Shown in pieces: positions 21,628-35,250 of a stretch of 64,000 nt of DNA (positions are counted from its first letter, which is position 1; each line of letters begins with the position of its first letter). This DNA comes from Nigrospora sphaerica. Its lineage: Eukaryota; Ascomycota; Sordariomycetes; Amphisphaeriales; Apiosporaceae. A program made the position numbers and the translations under genes. The notes under the pieces were generated by a model, which was not told the origin of the DNA, searched no databases, and saw only the letters and a list, made by a program, of their open reading frames with translations. The stretch is from NCBI GenBank assembly GCA_018287875.1, contig JAGVVL010000002.1:2666001-2730000 (forward strand). The letters run 5' to 3'.

Positions 21628-24600
21628 GGCGGCTTTGCGCCGCAATTGGTACGAGTATCGGCCACGCCCGTCAACCTCCGTAGAGGGGACGAGCGGGGGA
21701 GGAGAGGACGTATGCAGGAGACCAGCCGCGGCGGGTTGCAAGGCGCGGACGGTTTCTTTGCGTCCGGAGCCGGCGACTTGATCAGGGCATAGTCTTACCC
21801 AACGCGCGCGCGGCAGGCGGGGCAAGGAAGGGCGCAGCGGCAGGCGGGCGTTGGAACCCCGTCGGTCGCTATTCACCTTGGTCTCGACGGCGACTTCCCG
21901 TCTTCCCTTGTCGTCGGGGGTGCCTCGGACGGCGTCGTCGGTAGTCGGTGCACGTTATCCCGGGGCCAGCATCAGTGCCCCAAAGGGCACTCAACTCACG
22001 AAAGGAAGCTGTCGGAAGAGCAGACGGTGGTCCTGGTCACGGGCGGCATGGGCATGTTAACAACCGGCGGGGACTGTCGTGGCCATCGGCTTCATCCAGC
22101 AGGCGCCGATGGAGGGCCATGAGGCTCAGGGCGTGAGCGTCGCAAGTGAGGTGTGACGAGGGGGAGTCCGAGCTCGAAGGGGACGGCCGGAGACGGGTGG
22201 TCGTATGTATGGCGAGGACAGGGCAATAAGAGGGCTCCATCCGATATTACTACCGGGCCGGTACATCGTACATGACAGCGGCGGGGCTCCTTGTTGCAAT
22301 TCGAAAATAAGCAGAGGCAGGCAGGCAGTAGTGGTTCCTTGGCCGCTTGGGGACATGGTGAAAATCGAGGCGAGCATGCGCAGGCGGCGGCCGACGGGCG
22401 ACGGGCGACGGGCCTGGCGGCGTCCCGAGAGACGGGCAAGATAGACATGGATCCATGCGAAGGCGACAGGGACAGGTCGGACATTCGAGGGTAGAGAGAG
22501 GCACGCCAATGCAATGCCACCTGCTGCCGCGCATCCTTCCCTCCCCCAACCCCAGGATGACGGGCCCGTCTGACTGGATTGGGAACCGACGACAGGGTCC
22601 GGGGGTGCCTCGTTCTGGGGCGTACGGTATCTCTCGGCTACTGCAACTCTGCCCTTGGCCGTGGTTGGCTCCCGGGCCTCGACGTCCATGGCCTGTCTTG
22701 GCCGTGCCCCTGCAAAAGGTTACGCTGCCGCGGGGCCCATGGGGAGGGGGTCGGGCGGCGTCTGGCGGGTACTTTTCACTTGCAGCTCGAGGCGAAAGTG
22801 GTAGGCGAGATAAGTTGGGGCGTGCGTGGTGGTGGCAATAGAGGAGGTGGGTGAAGGAATTCCATACGACTTCCCCCACGATACGGGACTGGGAGGTGAC
22901 CGATGAATGTACCACGCAACCACGCAGCCACGCACACGACTCGGACACTGCCACCTGCCACGTTGCTTCCGTGCCCGCCCTCGCTATCGCGCACCCAAGG
23001 TACCTACCTAGTGGACCTTGGCTAGGTACCTTCGTTTGCTGACCCGTGTAGGCGGGACGTCGCGCGGCTTCTGCTTATATCGCCCGCACAGCCGCAGTCG
23101 TCGTATGTATCCCGAGTATTTCTTGGGTAGAGCGTCGCGAGATACGGGTAGCGTGGAGGTTCGTTCATCTGTGATAGATATCCACGGCGGAGGTTAGCTT
23201 GCAACTCCATACTCGTCTCCACAGGTAGAGGGAAGCTCGGATGCTGGCCACGGTGAGCTGCAGTAGGTACCCCCTCCTACGCACCTGCATGTGCGATGGA
23301 TGTAAATGCATGATGTACCTACATACGTACTAATGCTATTGTTGGGGAATGGAAGCCCGGCATCCAGCCTGAGTTGCGGCCGAGGCGCATTCACTAACAC
23401 TAGCACTGCTTGTACCACCAATACAAGCGCTGTAAGCAACAACACAATTCATACCAAGCCGAGGCGGCGGATGGATGGATGTGGACCGATCTGGACCTAT
23501 CTTCTACCGGGTTCTCATCATACAGCCGGCCATTCACCGGTATCCCTCCTTGGCGGGGAGGTAAAAGAGAGATGAAGTGCGCAGGGCTGCTGAGATAAGA
23601 GAAGATGTCGTGGTTATCTAACAGGTAGCGACCTACCTACTTTGTTCGTACTTACCGAAATGTCCTTAAGCTCTGCACCCCGGCGAATTGCATGTCAAGC
23701 CGAGGAGCCGTTGCGGATGGTTCGTGTCAATGGCCTCCACTCTCCCGCTAGCGGCCCGTGCAGCAGCTGGGAATTCCAAGCCGTAGGAGATGCCGTATGC
23801 TGGCAGCACATAAAACGGAAGGATACAATTGGTGCCTACATGCTCGGGTCTGTGCGAGTCTACCTCGCATTGGGAGAACTGCCTACCTCGTAAAGCAGTA
23901 CGTCATCCAGGCTGGGCTACGTGAGCAAACCGAGCCGGGGCACTCCCAGCTTCAGCTCTGTATACTCACTCAAGTGCTTGACGATTCCACGGTATCAATC
24001 CTTCATCGTCCCATCCCGCCCGGGCAACGAGCGAGGCTGAGGTACGTAGAAGCGGATGGACGTGAGCGGGTTTCTTGGGGCGTCAGCACGGCAGGCTCGG
24101 CGTGGTGATAATGACGAGAGTGCCAGTGTAGGCATGGTGGTGTTACCCAGCCAGCCCTCTTATACTGGAGCCGGGGTTCATAGGCCCGTTCCCCGCGTTC
24201 GTGCCAATCAATGACGGGCCAGGGGGCCCTTGACCTCGTCACGCGAGCCATTTGTGATGGAACATACAGTTAGTAGGTACCTACGACAATGCCCCCCTCG
24301 ATTTGTGTTCTCCTTGGCCCCCCTTCCAGCTCTGAAGGATTCCGTGGCACACCGGTCGGAGGAGGGTCAAGAGTAAAACAGTCGTCCGGAACGGATAGAT
24401 ACCACCGCTGCCGTGTCGGAAGAGTTGCCGTCTGCCGTACCACGCGGACCCAAGGCGCTAGGTACCTACCTGTTGACCACGATGCGCCCGTTCCTTCGAA
24501 TCCTATTTCGAGTACCTATGAGAGGTGGGCACTTAGGTACTTTACCCAGCAAGCTGGTTGGGATAGGTGCTTGGAAAATGGGGGTCGCAGCTCGCCTTAT

Positions 24601-25803
24601 CTGTCCATCTCACTGCGAACCAACCAGCTGCCAGCTTCGGCGGTCAGATCGGGGGGACGCCCAATATGCGTGCCAGGGCTACGTTCCCGGTTTGAGATGA
24701 TGCGGGATTCATAGGGCAGCGAGGCGCATCCCTAACACAGATATCCATGGATGGGAACCACATTCAGACCGGCCTGGCGCCGTTCAGAATGACAAGGCAG
24801 GTTTTTTCCACCCCGCGGCACACGAAACGTGCTCAGCACTGTAGGTGACGGCGCACGTTTCGAGAAAGCCCTTGAATGCCAACGTCCATTTCCAAGCTCT
24901 CTGTACGTACTGTACTTCTTAACTTAGCACGCCAGCGTCCGCCATGCCCATTCGTCCCAACGGCTCAGGGTCTGTTTTAGGTTCCTAGGCCTAATTGGGG
25001 CCAACCCGCCGAGATCTGCGGGCGTGCGACCAACATCCTCTAAACGGTGGCCACATTCCTGCCGCACGCTGCGCGCCAGAACGCGTGATTCCAAACGGGG
25101 TCACCCCGAATATGGATATTCCTCCCTCAGGCTACGGCCGCGTGTGATGGCCCGCTCATACTTTGGTAAGTACTTGAAACTACCCACCCAGCCATGAATA
25201 TACCTACTTCTTTGTGCGTTGTGTGATATTACTTACCCGCCTTGTCGAGGCGCTGGATCAGGATGAGCGGGATTTTGCCCACGAGAGATGTGCCCCTCGT
25301 ATATTGCGATCCCGAGCGGCGTGAGTGCGGGGGCGGCCCCAACGTCTTCACCGACACCGAATACTCAGAATGTAGATGTTGTGTCATGCACTTTGTATGC
25401 AAAGTAACACTAGCCCAGCGGCCGATGCGTCACGGCTGTTTATGCTACGAGACGCCTACGCATAGGAAGGGCCAAGAGATAACACAAGATTTATGTCGTC
25501 CCCCCGTCCGGGCCACCGAGGGAGATACATAAGATGTAGGGGTCTACTCCGTACATAGACAGCTGGGCTCCTCCCTCCACGCTAGGACGAGCCGGCCGAC
25601 CGGTTCAGCTAATTGGAAAACCCGGCATCAGGCAAGTGGACACGATTAATCGGGCCGTCTCTCCTCGTCCTCGAACGCGACGGATAGCTTGCCTGCGCTA
25701 GCCCGAGGTACCGACGTGTGGAGGGTACTTGCGCGCCTCAGGCTCCGAGATCTGCTGCACGACAACCCTTCAGGGCGGCATGGAATGCATGCATCCCGAC
25801 CTC
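21628..25803. other. 4.2-kb gene-poor region
   Basis: No convincing gene is seen. The stretch carries many copies of short GGTACCTACCTA / TAGGTACCTA elements, including an imperfect palindrome at 22997-23032, and others near 23266, 23624, 24274 and 24459. All open frames are short with biased, non-protein-like composition. Untranslated RNAs cannot be excluded from sequence alone. Confidence 0.5.
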
Positions 25804-28800
25804 TTAATCAAGGCCGAGCTGTCCCACCGCCTTCTTGATGACCGCCTTTTCCGCCTTGCCCCAGTCGACACTCATGAGCTGGGAAGCCGCCGCCTCAGGG
25901 TTCTGTGAACCCTCCCCTTTCGTCAAGTACCCCCACAGCTCATCGACCACGAGGGTGCGCACCCGGGGCCACGGGTGAAGCAGCAGAGCCCCCAGTCGCT
26001 TCTTCGCCTCCATGACGCCCTCCTGCTTCTTCCGTCCTAGTTCTGTATCTGCCGTACCGGCCACGACCGCCGAGGCGACACCGCCGTAGACCTTGATGCA
26101 TGCCTCAATCTTACGGGCGTTGCCCGTTTTGTAGCTCGCCTTCTGGGTGAGAAGACACACCTGGCGAAGATTCAGCTCTTCGTACTGCTGGAGGAGCCCG
26201 ATATGGAACAGGTAGGCCATGAGTTCGAGGGTGGGTACGAGGACGCGGTCCTGGCCCTGGTAGCGCTTTAGATTCTGTACCAGCACCAGGCCAACTCGGG
26301 CGAGCTGGTCGGGCCGTCTATCGCAGAACTCGGCCACGGCCGCACGACTGGTGACGACCAGATCTTCGTTTCCCGTATCTGCCGAGGTGGAGAGCCCTGC
26401 CAGGAGGGCAACGAGGTTTTCGTTCGCGCTCATGGTCAAACTGTTGGTGACAAACGGGTCGAGGCTCTCTGATTCGCATAGGGAGAAGAGATAAGCAAAG
26501 TAGCCTCGGGACGAAAATGACAGGGTGCGAAACGTTTCGGCGGAACTGCCATGGGTTAGCCGGCTCGGCTTGGAAGATTTTCAAGGGTGATGGCACATAC
26601 CTCGACGGTAGAAGCATCGATACTGCAAGCTGAGCTTCCACGCGGACCCGATCCAGCTTCTCAGCTGCAAGTCGTATCATCCGGGGGTACAGTTCCGTGA
26701 TGGTATCGCTGTCGGTTCCATGGGAGGCAGGGCTCTTCCTTATCCACCCTGCCCACAGAGTCTTTGTAGCTTTGATCGCCTCGAGGCGGACATGCGACCC
26801 TACATCTCCACGTGCGTTGGTAGTGTAGTCGTCCAGGCCTTCGACGATCATGGGCAGGAAGGTATGTATCCTATTCCGAAGCAGGTCTTGGCTGGCAAGA
26901 CTGCGAAGTATCGCTACATGAGTGTCTATGTCAGAATCGGACGCCCAGCGTTCCACGAGGGCGCGGGTTATTTGAGCAATAATCTCCACGGCGCTGGGGC
27001 ACAAGGCGGCTATATGGTAGGACGCAGTCAGCGCCCGGAAGAAGCCGTTGCCATGCTTGTTGCGCGACGCCGACGACGAGCGTACTTTTTCCGCCCAGCC
27101 GACGATGATGCCGGCGCGCTCGCATGGAGGTGTGAAGAGGAGGAGAATCAAGGCAGCCTGCGATGAAGCTTCCATCACCTGCGTGTCGTTGTTGTTCAGC
27201 CAGGTGTTGACCAGTTCTAACAAGACGGCCATGAGCTTGACGAGGCTCGACGTCTCATCGCAGGTGACCCCGTCCAAGAGTGACATGGCCATGGTAACCA
27301 CCCGAGCATCTTCGCACGCGGTGATGGCACTCCCCGGTCTCAGCCACTCGTGAGTTGCGGAGCCAGCGAGCTGTTCGGGCTTCACGAGATCCGCCATGAG
27401 TACTGGGTATGAAGATACGACAAGTCGACTGACCGCTTCGGCTACCAGTTCGGGTTTGCGGTAAGCAGTTGCCCTACAATCCTCGAGGATCTCCAGAAGC
27501 TGGTCACGGAATCTCCCCAGCGGCAGCCTCTTGATTTCGCCTTCATTCCCGTCCCCTACTGCCAGACTGGGTATGATGTCAAATACCGCAGCCAAGCTGA
27601 GGGCCAAGCCATGCCTCTCTTCGACTTGTCGGGTATGGAGAGACCTGACTTTGTCCACGAGAAGATCAATCGATGCAGTTACGCGGCTGCTGGGATCTGC
27701 TGTGGCGTGACCGATCTTTGCCGTAAGGGAGCCAAACGAAGTCGCTGCCTCTCTGCGCGCCGTGCTGTCCATGTCTCCCACTCCTCGCCATCCGAGCAAG
27801 CCGTCGAGAAGGGCAAGGCCGTACTGGGATGAAAGCTGTGTGGCTCGGATGGATACCTTGTTGATGGCCCTGGACCGAAGAGCCACCGAGTGGTAATCCA
27901 CGGCCTGCACGACAGCAATGCCTTCCTCGACTGTATCGGGGTGTCTTCCGATCAGTTCCTGTAGCGCGGCTGACGAGCCACGCCTAATATTCCCAGCTGG
28001 ATCGAGGCAAGCAGCCACCACCAGCTCGGTGGCAATCACCTGTATCACGGATTTGGGAGTGATGGCAAGCTCCGCGGTAGCAACTGGTTTGATGGGGACT
28101 AGGAGCAGCTCGGCAGTACTGTATCTCCGGGCCAGAGCCCAGATTCCAAAACAAGCAGCGTCGCGGACGTTTGTGCCAATGGAACCCCCAGACATGCCTC
28201 GTTTCTCGAATTCCAAACCCATGATCAAGGCATGGATGATATCGGCGAGGCTCTCGGGTGGAGGTGAGCGTCGGTAGAGCAGATGAGAGAGGGTCAACAT
28301 AAGACCATGCCACTCCAATGGGTCAACCGAGGTCAGATCACGCATCCTTGCACCCGAGATACTTGACCGTGACTTGGTCCAGAGGACGTTTTTGTTGAGG
28401 GACTCCAGGATGGCTTCTACCACTTGAAGGGCCATATCGGGTTCCAACTTCAGCGTGATGATGCTGAGTGCTTTACTGGCGGCCAAGCGGACAGGTGTGT
28501 CGTTGTCGGCGAGACTCTCCAGAAAATAACCGATCGAGCTCTCAACGATTTCCGATTCTGCCTCGGAGGGCTCCGGGTTTCTTAATGCAAGAGCAACGAC
28601 ACAGCGAATGACTTTGATCATGAGCTTTCTGGCGAGTGCTGAGCCTTTGATAACCTGAAACGTAGGGTCATCCTCGGCGGCAACAGCGCTGATGGCGCCA
28701 TAGATTGGAGCCAGGAAGCGGTCCATGATGGAGGTGTCTGCAGCAGCTCGTAAGACTCCTGCCAGAAAGGCCAAACTGCCTATGTAGTAGTACGGGGTGT

Positions 28801-29668
28801 CAGCCGGGCCTTCCTTGCGAGGCTGGAGGGTCGACAGGCTCCAATGCACCAGAGCCTGCAGGATGCCAATTTCTTGCATGTCTTTCCGCATGGCCAGCCG
28901 AATCAGGAGGGCTTTGGCGCCGTCGCGCTCTTTACCAGGCGAGGCGAGGAACTTGAGGCCAAGTGGGATGACTCGCAGAGCAATGCCTGGTATTCGCTCT
29001 GGCCATTCGAAGCCAGGTACAACCGGTCTGTCGGCATCATCGGCTTCACCCGAGGAGATGGTCGAGAGATCAAAAGGTGCGAAGAAAAGTTGTGACAACC
29101 ACAGAAGCACCACGTATCGTTCGTGCCATGTCCATGAGATGGTCTCTCCTTGACCTTCCGCGGCGACGGGTTGCCGGTCCGAAGCCTCGATGGCGTAGAG
29201 GAGCACCTCGAGGTACCTGGTCTCGACATTGAGGAACCTAACGACGACCTTTTCACCGCGGATCTTGCAAAATGCGTAGAGAATTCTGGCAATGGCGTTC
29301 GGCAGTGGCATTAGAAGCTGGGAGCGCGTGGATAGCCCCCTCGTCCTACGCTGGTCCTGCAGGAGCTCGAGGTACGCCTCAGCCAGGGGCGGGAGGAATC
29401 TGGGAAGATGTGGATCAAGCAGTTGAGGCAGCTCTTGAAACGGGTCCAGAACCTGAGCCGTCATGTCAGCGACTGGGGCGCGAAAACCGTCATGCTCGCT
29501 CCGACTCACCCTCTCGACGAGCCTGGCCGTTTCTCTGGCCCGAACGCGCCTTCGCAGTTGCCCATCGTGCTGTCGTAAGAACGGACTCAAGGAACGCTCG
29601 AAATCAGCAATGAGATCAGCCGAGTTCCGCTGAATCCAGACATCCCCATCGGTCTCGGAAACGTCCAT
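25804..29668 (-). CDS. Tubulin-folding cofactor D (TBCD/Cin1/Alp1)
   Basis: Two exons, 29668-26601 and 26545-25804, give about 1269 residues, close to the usual ~1200. The intron (GTATGT...GGCAG) joins VSMLLPS to SAETFRTLSFSS. Cofactor D binds beta-tubulin and takes part with cofactors C and E in assembly of the alpha/beta dimer. The protein is all-helical HEAT/ARM-like. A family signature NVRDAACFGIWALARRY sits near residue 500, and the C-terminal tubulin-chaperone domain covers the last ~250 residues. The first ATG gives MDVSETDGDVWIQRNSADLI, an acceptable N-terminus with a serial helical repeat starting soon after. It lies in tandem with the MFS pseudogene and UTP21. Confidence 0.94.
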
Positions 29669-30306
29669 TTTCGGGGTTCTGCCACTATCGTGGGCCGCAG
29701 GGGCGAAGAGGAAGATGACTGTGTCCTGGAGAATGGCCGCATGGAAGGAGTGGACCTGGTGGTAGCGCCGTGACGACGGACTGCGGTCTCGGCCCCCCCG
29801 GTAGCGGACGAAGCAGAGCCGAACTCTATCAAAGCTCTTCGCACAAAGGACAGCTACAAACGACGGAATGTGCTGTCATGAACCACAAGACAGAGGATGT
29901 GCATTGTACAAAGTGTCACCCTGTCGCTTGTCCAATGGATCGAGCATCTTGATTGACGCGGCAGCTCTCGTCCCACACGAGCGGATCCTCGCCCCGCTAG
30001 TTGCAGTCCATCCATCCAGTGCCCGAAAAAACCACCAGGACAGGCTCCGGAACAGGAATGTAACAAGACTCGAGTTGCGCAAGAACCCATTTTCGACGCA
30101 ATGATCGTCCTTGTCGCTTGTGGGCTTGTACGTCCAGGTCCAGCAGCGCCGTGAACCCCGAATGTGGCCCTCTTCGGAGCAAGACGGTGTGGGCTTGGTC
30201 TCCTTTGTGGGAGGAACCTTTTCCCGCGCAGTGTCTTGCGTGAGAAAAGACCCAAGCACATTGTTATTCACATTGGACCAAGATGGGCAGCAGCTGACGG
30301 TGTCCC
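29669..30306. other. Intergenic, upstream of tubulin cofactor D
   Basis: About 640 nt between the cofactor D start and the decayed end of the MFS pseudogene. Open frames on both strands are short, and none resembles a known family. It presumably holds the cofactor D promoter. Confidence 0.4.
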
Positions 30307-31706
30307 CTACCGAGCCTTCTCATCAGTGGCCCCCGGTCTCTCCATCCCCACAGCAGGTGTCGTTGGTGCCTTCCCCTGGGTCCCTAACTTTACGAACGGC
30401 ACAAGAAACAGACTTGCAGCCCCGAATGCCAAATACGTCTTGGAGGTCCGCGTTTACTTCGACTGAGACTTTCCCACGGAACTGGCGATCGCCGTAGTAA
30501 TACCCACGACGGCCGTGCTCGGCAGTCTAATCGCAACGCTGAAAACTCGACCTGCTAGGGACTGCTGATGCGGCGGCAAGGACTGCAAGACGTACATCTA
30601 TTTTCAAAGTTAAGCCTCAAAAAGGCCTGGCCGTACCAAGAGAGAAATGTGAAAGAAGACAGAGGAATGAACAGCATCCACGTTGGCGACATTAGACTGG
30701 AGGCCGTCTCCCGCAAACGTTGAGAATGAGTGCTGGGAAGGTGAAGGCCCAATAAGTACTGTCGGCCTGCAGGAGGGAAAACAGCAGTCCGGCTCCCAGG
30801 TAGCAAACCGCGCTCACGAGCATGATGGGGGCATTGTTCACTAGATGTATTATTCGACCGGCAATAATGTTATGCTTCAGACCAGTGACAGCCATTGGCA
30901 GCAAGTGCACCGCCACTGTCAGCGTCGGCAGCTCTTGGACTTCCTGCATGTAAAAAGCGACCCAGAAGCCCGATGCGGTGAATCCCCGTCATGCCAGGTA
31001 GGACAACGGCAATGATCTGCTCCCATTCAAGACCCGGTGGTAGGACTGGGGAGAGAGAGGAATCAGGAAACTCGCCAGAGTGAGGGGGGTCCTTCCAGAT
31101 ACTAGGAGGCATAAGGGGGAAGGCGACGATTCGCTCCCAGGAGACGAATACAGTCAGAAACGTGACGCCTACGGCGAGTGAAGCGATAATGTGAGGCGCC
31201 CTCCAGCCATCTTCAGGTTCCAGCGTAAGCCCGGCAGTGAAGGCACCTGCACCAAAAATGGTCAACACGGTCCCGATGTAGTTGAACTGCTTCAGCATGG
31301 CCAGGCGTTCCCGGAGCGGTGCTCCTTCGAAAGTCTCGATTGTGGGAACGGCCCAGACGGCGTGGGAGGTGGACACGGCCCAAAGGATGGAGAGGAAGAC
31401 CCGAAGCAGGCCGGCGGGTTCTGGTAGGGGGACGCCGACTTACGAGGTCGAGGCCGTGGTCCACGATATCTCTCCCTGGGTCATCCCCTGGTCTCGGCCG
31501 ATGGCGGCGGTGACGGTGACGCTGACGCCGGAGAGAAAAGACGTGGTGGCCGTGGTGGCTGTGGCCTGGAAGACGACGAGTCTCCCGGAACGTGTTCTGA
31601 AAACAAGCCGAACGGTCGCCGAACCGGGTCTTGGCCCTGGCGACTGGCGCACCGCCATGTTAGATGTGGCGTTTGCGGGCAAGGCACGATCAAGGGATGG
31701 GAGCAT
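30307..31706 (-). pseudogene. Decayed MFS (DHA2-type) multidrug transporter
   Basis: Pieces of a 14-TM major facilitator occur in the right order on the minus strand. The first, near 31706-31443, has SGVSVTVTAAIGRDQGMTQGE. The second, near 31400-31100, has VWAVPTIETFEG and LTIFGAGAFTAGLTLEPEDGW. The third, near 30975-30720, has FWVAFYMQEVQELPTLTVAV. The last, 30597-30307, has MYVLQSLPPHQQSLAG and LFLVPFVKLGTQG. Lesions: an in-frame TAA at 31440-31442, directly followed by loss of roughly 100-150 residues (TM2 to about TM5); one-base frameshifts near 30984 and 30711; and a TAA at 30454-30456. A probable intron remains at 30598-30681. The stop after TASTS overlaps a GTAAGT, so an old donor site may mark the deletion edge. 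The original substrate is unknown. No coding function is expected. Confidence 0.85.
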
Positions 31707-32002
31707 ATGGACATACTGACCTCAGCACTTAGCACACATATGTTAAGTACATACATGTAAGTACCTACGATAAGTGCTTAGGTAACCTTTCCGTTGGCAA
31801 CATCAGGCATGAGGGATATGCCGAACCCGCTCAACAAGCCCTCATCAACTCATCAAGACGCCGTTTAGTCCGTCCACTAAAAGGCACGCAAAAAACGCCA
31901 GAAAACGCAGGGCTGACGCAGGGATATGTTTGTTTGGCCCAACAGGCCACGGGAAAGAGCACTGGCTTCTATTTATCACGGCCCGGCTGCCCTCATTGAG
32001 GC
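31707..32002. other. Intergenic, UTP21 3' end to MFS pseudogene
   Basis: About 300 nt with TACATGTAAGTACCTACG-type elements near 31745-31765 and no gene. Confidence 0.4.
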
Positions 32003-35000
32003 TCAGGTCCGTGGACTCCGAAGGAAACCAACCACACCACCACAGTAGCCTACCAAGTTGTCTAAGCGGTCGCACTCCTGGGCTTGGTGCTTCTTCCAAT
32101 CGGCTAACGCTGCCATCAGGGTATCATTCTCCATGATCAAATCAAAGTGTAACCGCAAGAACACTGTCATCCATGCTTGGGTAAGTTCGTAGTCTCGTCT
32201 CGCCCGGAGGCGGCTTGTCAGGGCCCGGATGAAATGAAGCAATTCGTTAGAATCCGCCTCCTCTCCAACAGGCGACAGCGAGCGTAGCTCGAGGTCTGCG
32301 CTCGAGGGAGACAGTGTCTTCAAGTACTCGATGAAAGGGACGTCTGGGCCTTTGTTAGTATCACATCATGCACCAAGAATTCGGGGGCACGAACAATCAC
32401 CGGTAGCTGCACCAGCCCGTAACTTGCTGGTGAAGGCCTCTTCCATACGAGTTCGGTCAAACTTAGTAATCCTCGACTGGCCGGCGCCATCGTCGTCTGC
32501 CTCGTGGCCGGTGCCATCTGTTTTTGTAGTCGAGGACAGGAAGAAGGGCGCCTTTTCGGGGAGCTTGGGGGCTTCCTTCGGCTTATTTCTTTGCTTGATG
32601 AGGTCCAGGTGCAAAAGTGTCTGCCATCGGCTGCGCGGTACCAGACTCAGCGTCATCATATCTGCACTCAGCTGATCCAATGTGGGTGCTGCCACCGTGT
32701 CATCATCCTCGCCAGCGACGCCATCCTCAAAGGCAGCCTCGATGAGCCCCTGACCCCCCTCGCCCGAGTTCGTAGGGGCCGAGACATGAGCTATCTCGCT
32801 CTCGGAAATCTGCCGCGTCGGCACGTGGGTGAAGAGTGTCTTGTTGGTCCAGATGTTGACGCCCATCTGCCCGTCACAGGCAGCAGCGAGGTACTCGCCA
32901 GTGGCAGAGAAAGCCAGAGCATTGCATGGCTTTTCCAGCCGGATAGCGTCGATGAGATGGCTTGTGGGAAGATCCCAAATGCGGATGACGCCGTCTTGTG
33001 ACGCAGCAACGATCCATCGCCCATCGTTGGAGAATGTGAAGTCATTAATCTTGCCCTGGCAACCCCAGAATTCTCTGATCGTCTGCTTCGTCTCAACATC
33101 GACAACACGAATCGACAGGTCGTCGCATGAGAAGGCCATCAGATCGTTGGCCGCATGGTATCGACAACCGGTTATAGCCGTCATGGGAGCCCAGTTAATC
33201 TCTTCCAACAGCCGCCCAGTGAGGAATTCCCAGAACTTGACCTTGCCATCCAGCGAACAGCTGATGACATGCTTGTTCAAAGAGTCTACGGCGATACCAG
33301 TCACCGCCTTAGTATGCTTTCCCACACCGGGCCCGAACCCGCTGCTGGAGCGAGCCTCCAGTTGGAGTACTTCGGTGGCCTGTTTGAGCTGCTGCAGCTT
33401 CGCCTGCCTCGCCTGCGCAGGAGTCAGAGTAGAGGGAAACCGTTGTCGGTGGGCTCCTGATTGGAGGTTGAACATGTCGATACCGCCGGCCTCGGAACCA
33501 ACGACAGCAAAGGTCCCACATGGACTCATTGCTACAGTCGATACGTTCGTCTTATCACTCGTCTGGAGCGCCCATCTACCCGCTCGTTTCCGGCCCCAGA
33601 ACCATGTACGGGCATACGAGTCATCTTTGTGGGCAGTGACAACGCTTTCCCAGCCTGTCGAGCCGCTGATCTCGGCATCCATGGGCCTCTTCTTGCTCTC
33701 CGTCTTCTGCCAGAGTGACTGCTTGCCTGGCACCGCGCCGATACCACCGTCTCGGTTCAAGGAACAGGCTATGCATGTGATCTCGGGCGCCTTCAGGTCG
33801 TCCAGTGACGTGGTAGGGCCACGCCGCAGCACATCGTGGGCCAAGATGCCGTGTTTCTTTGCCTTTTTGCGAATATTGCCCTGGCTCAACTCGGTGCTCT
33901 GGCCGTCGCGGCGAAGACTCCAGCCCCATAGGCTACGGTCCTGACCAGCACTCAAGAGCCACTTGTTTCCGGCTTCGGCGCCGTCAAAGTCGGACGGGAG
34001 GAAATGCAGCGACGTGACGGGGGCGGCGTGGCCGCTTCTGGAGTGCAGTATTCGGGGGATTGGAGAGAAGGGGGTTTCGTCAAAGATCCATGATTTTAGC
34101 GAATTATCTCGCCCACTAGTAACAACGACGGGTTGGCCGGCGAGGAATTCGATGTTGCTGACACCGCCGCGGACGAGCTCGCCGTCTCCCGATGGCGGGT
34201 TGTGAGCGCTTCGCAGGACGCCCATGATCCTGCCACCTCCGTTCAGATCCCAGAACGTGATATCGCCACTCGCGGCCGTGGCGGTGGCCATGACACCGTC
34301 CTTGCGCCCGTCTTTTCCGGCGCCCTGCCCGTCCGAGCGGAAGGAAATGGACGACACAGGCGCGTCCTCATCCCCCGCCATGATTTGCAGAACAGGCTTG
34401 TCGGTGAGTACGTTTTGTATAATCAGTGGCCCATTGGAGTACGCAATGGCCATCAACGAGAGGGCGGGTGATGGCTGAAGGCATGTGACGGCACCGCATT
34501 TGGACGAGGGCGGCAAGATGGTATAAACCAACTTGCCGGTAGATACGTTCCAAATCTCGACCCAGCCATCACGACGCCCGGCGAAGATTTTGTTCAAGTA
34601 GGTAGGCATGGTGCAGATGCCGCCGGTCAGCTCGTTGTTGCCCTTCTCGGCTGCCATGGTGTACAGTGTGGTGTAATGTTCGAGTGTTTCATTCTTGAAG
34701 ACTTCGATCCGGGTCAAGCCGCAAGCAATGACCCAGGCGCCGAACACGATGATCTGCCGGATGGGCTGTTGCAGGTCGGCTGGCAACTCAAGCTCGCCGA
34801 TTTTCTTTCCGCGCTGGAACACCCACAATCCTTGTGACTCGCCATGGCGAGAGTCGCCCCAGGCAGCGAACACCTGTTGTTTCCAAGCGCAAGTGGCGGT
34901 AATATCGCACGGAGTCTGCGGCCTCGTCATGAACACTAGGTTCAGGCCGCGACGCAGGTCGTAGGTCTGGAGGGATCGGCCCACCGAAGTGGTCAGCTGG

Positions 35001-35250
35001 AATGTCGTCTTTCCCAGGGGAACCGTCGTAAAGGGAACGTTTGTCGGCGATACGAGTCCTATGGTCTGAGATGGATGGTTAGCGAGACGCACCAAGCGGC
35101 ATGGGCTCCGTGCCGTGGACAGAGGAAGCAAGACCAGCATACCCTATACGGCGCAAATATGCGGGAGTGTTGCGACGAGGCCTTGGGCGTCGGGGCGACA
35201 TCCCGCCTCTGGCGCTTGGCCAGGCGGCCGTCCTGCTCTGTATGCGGCAT
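32003..35250 (-). CDS. UTP21: U3 snoRNP-associated WD40 protein Utp21 (WDR36)
   Basis: Three exons, 35250-35143, 35065-32401 and 32343-32003, give about 1037 residues, the normal size. Exon 1 encodes MPHTEQDGRLAKRQRRDV...FAPYR and is joined (GTATGC...TCTCAG) to TIGLVSPTNVPFTTVPLGKT. The second intron uses a GTGATT donor and a TACTAAC branch site, and joins GAAT to DVPFIEYLKTLSP. Utp21 is part of the UTP-B module of the small-subunit processome, needed for 18S rRNA maturation in the nucleolus. Tandem WD40 repeats are visible throughout (for example KVKFWEF, VIRIWDL, DNSLKSWIF), forming two propellers. The conserved Utp21 C-terminal domain ends LDNLVGYCGGVVGFLRSP. The basic KRQRR near residue 17 could be a nuclear signal. 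It is divergent from VIP1. Confidence 0.95.

Noticed and set aside
21628..21876. N-terminal extension of the rhodopsin-domain protein to an upstream ATG
   Set aside because: The extra 83 residues are Arg/Pro-rich and unlike the family, whose members start close to the first membrane segment. MALYSAPPP fits better.
30555..31376. Two separate short membrane protein genes
   Set aside because: The pieces follow one another in MFS order and join into one transporter if single-base shifts are allowed, so they are fragments of one pseudogene.
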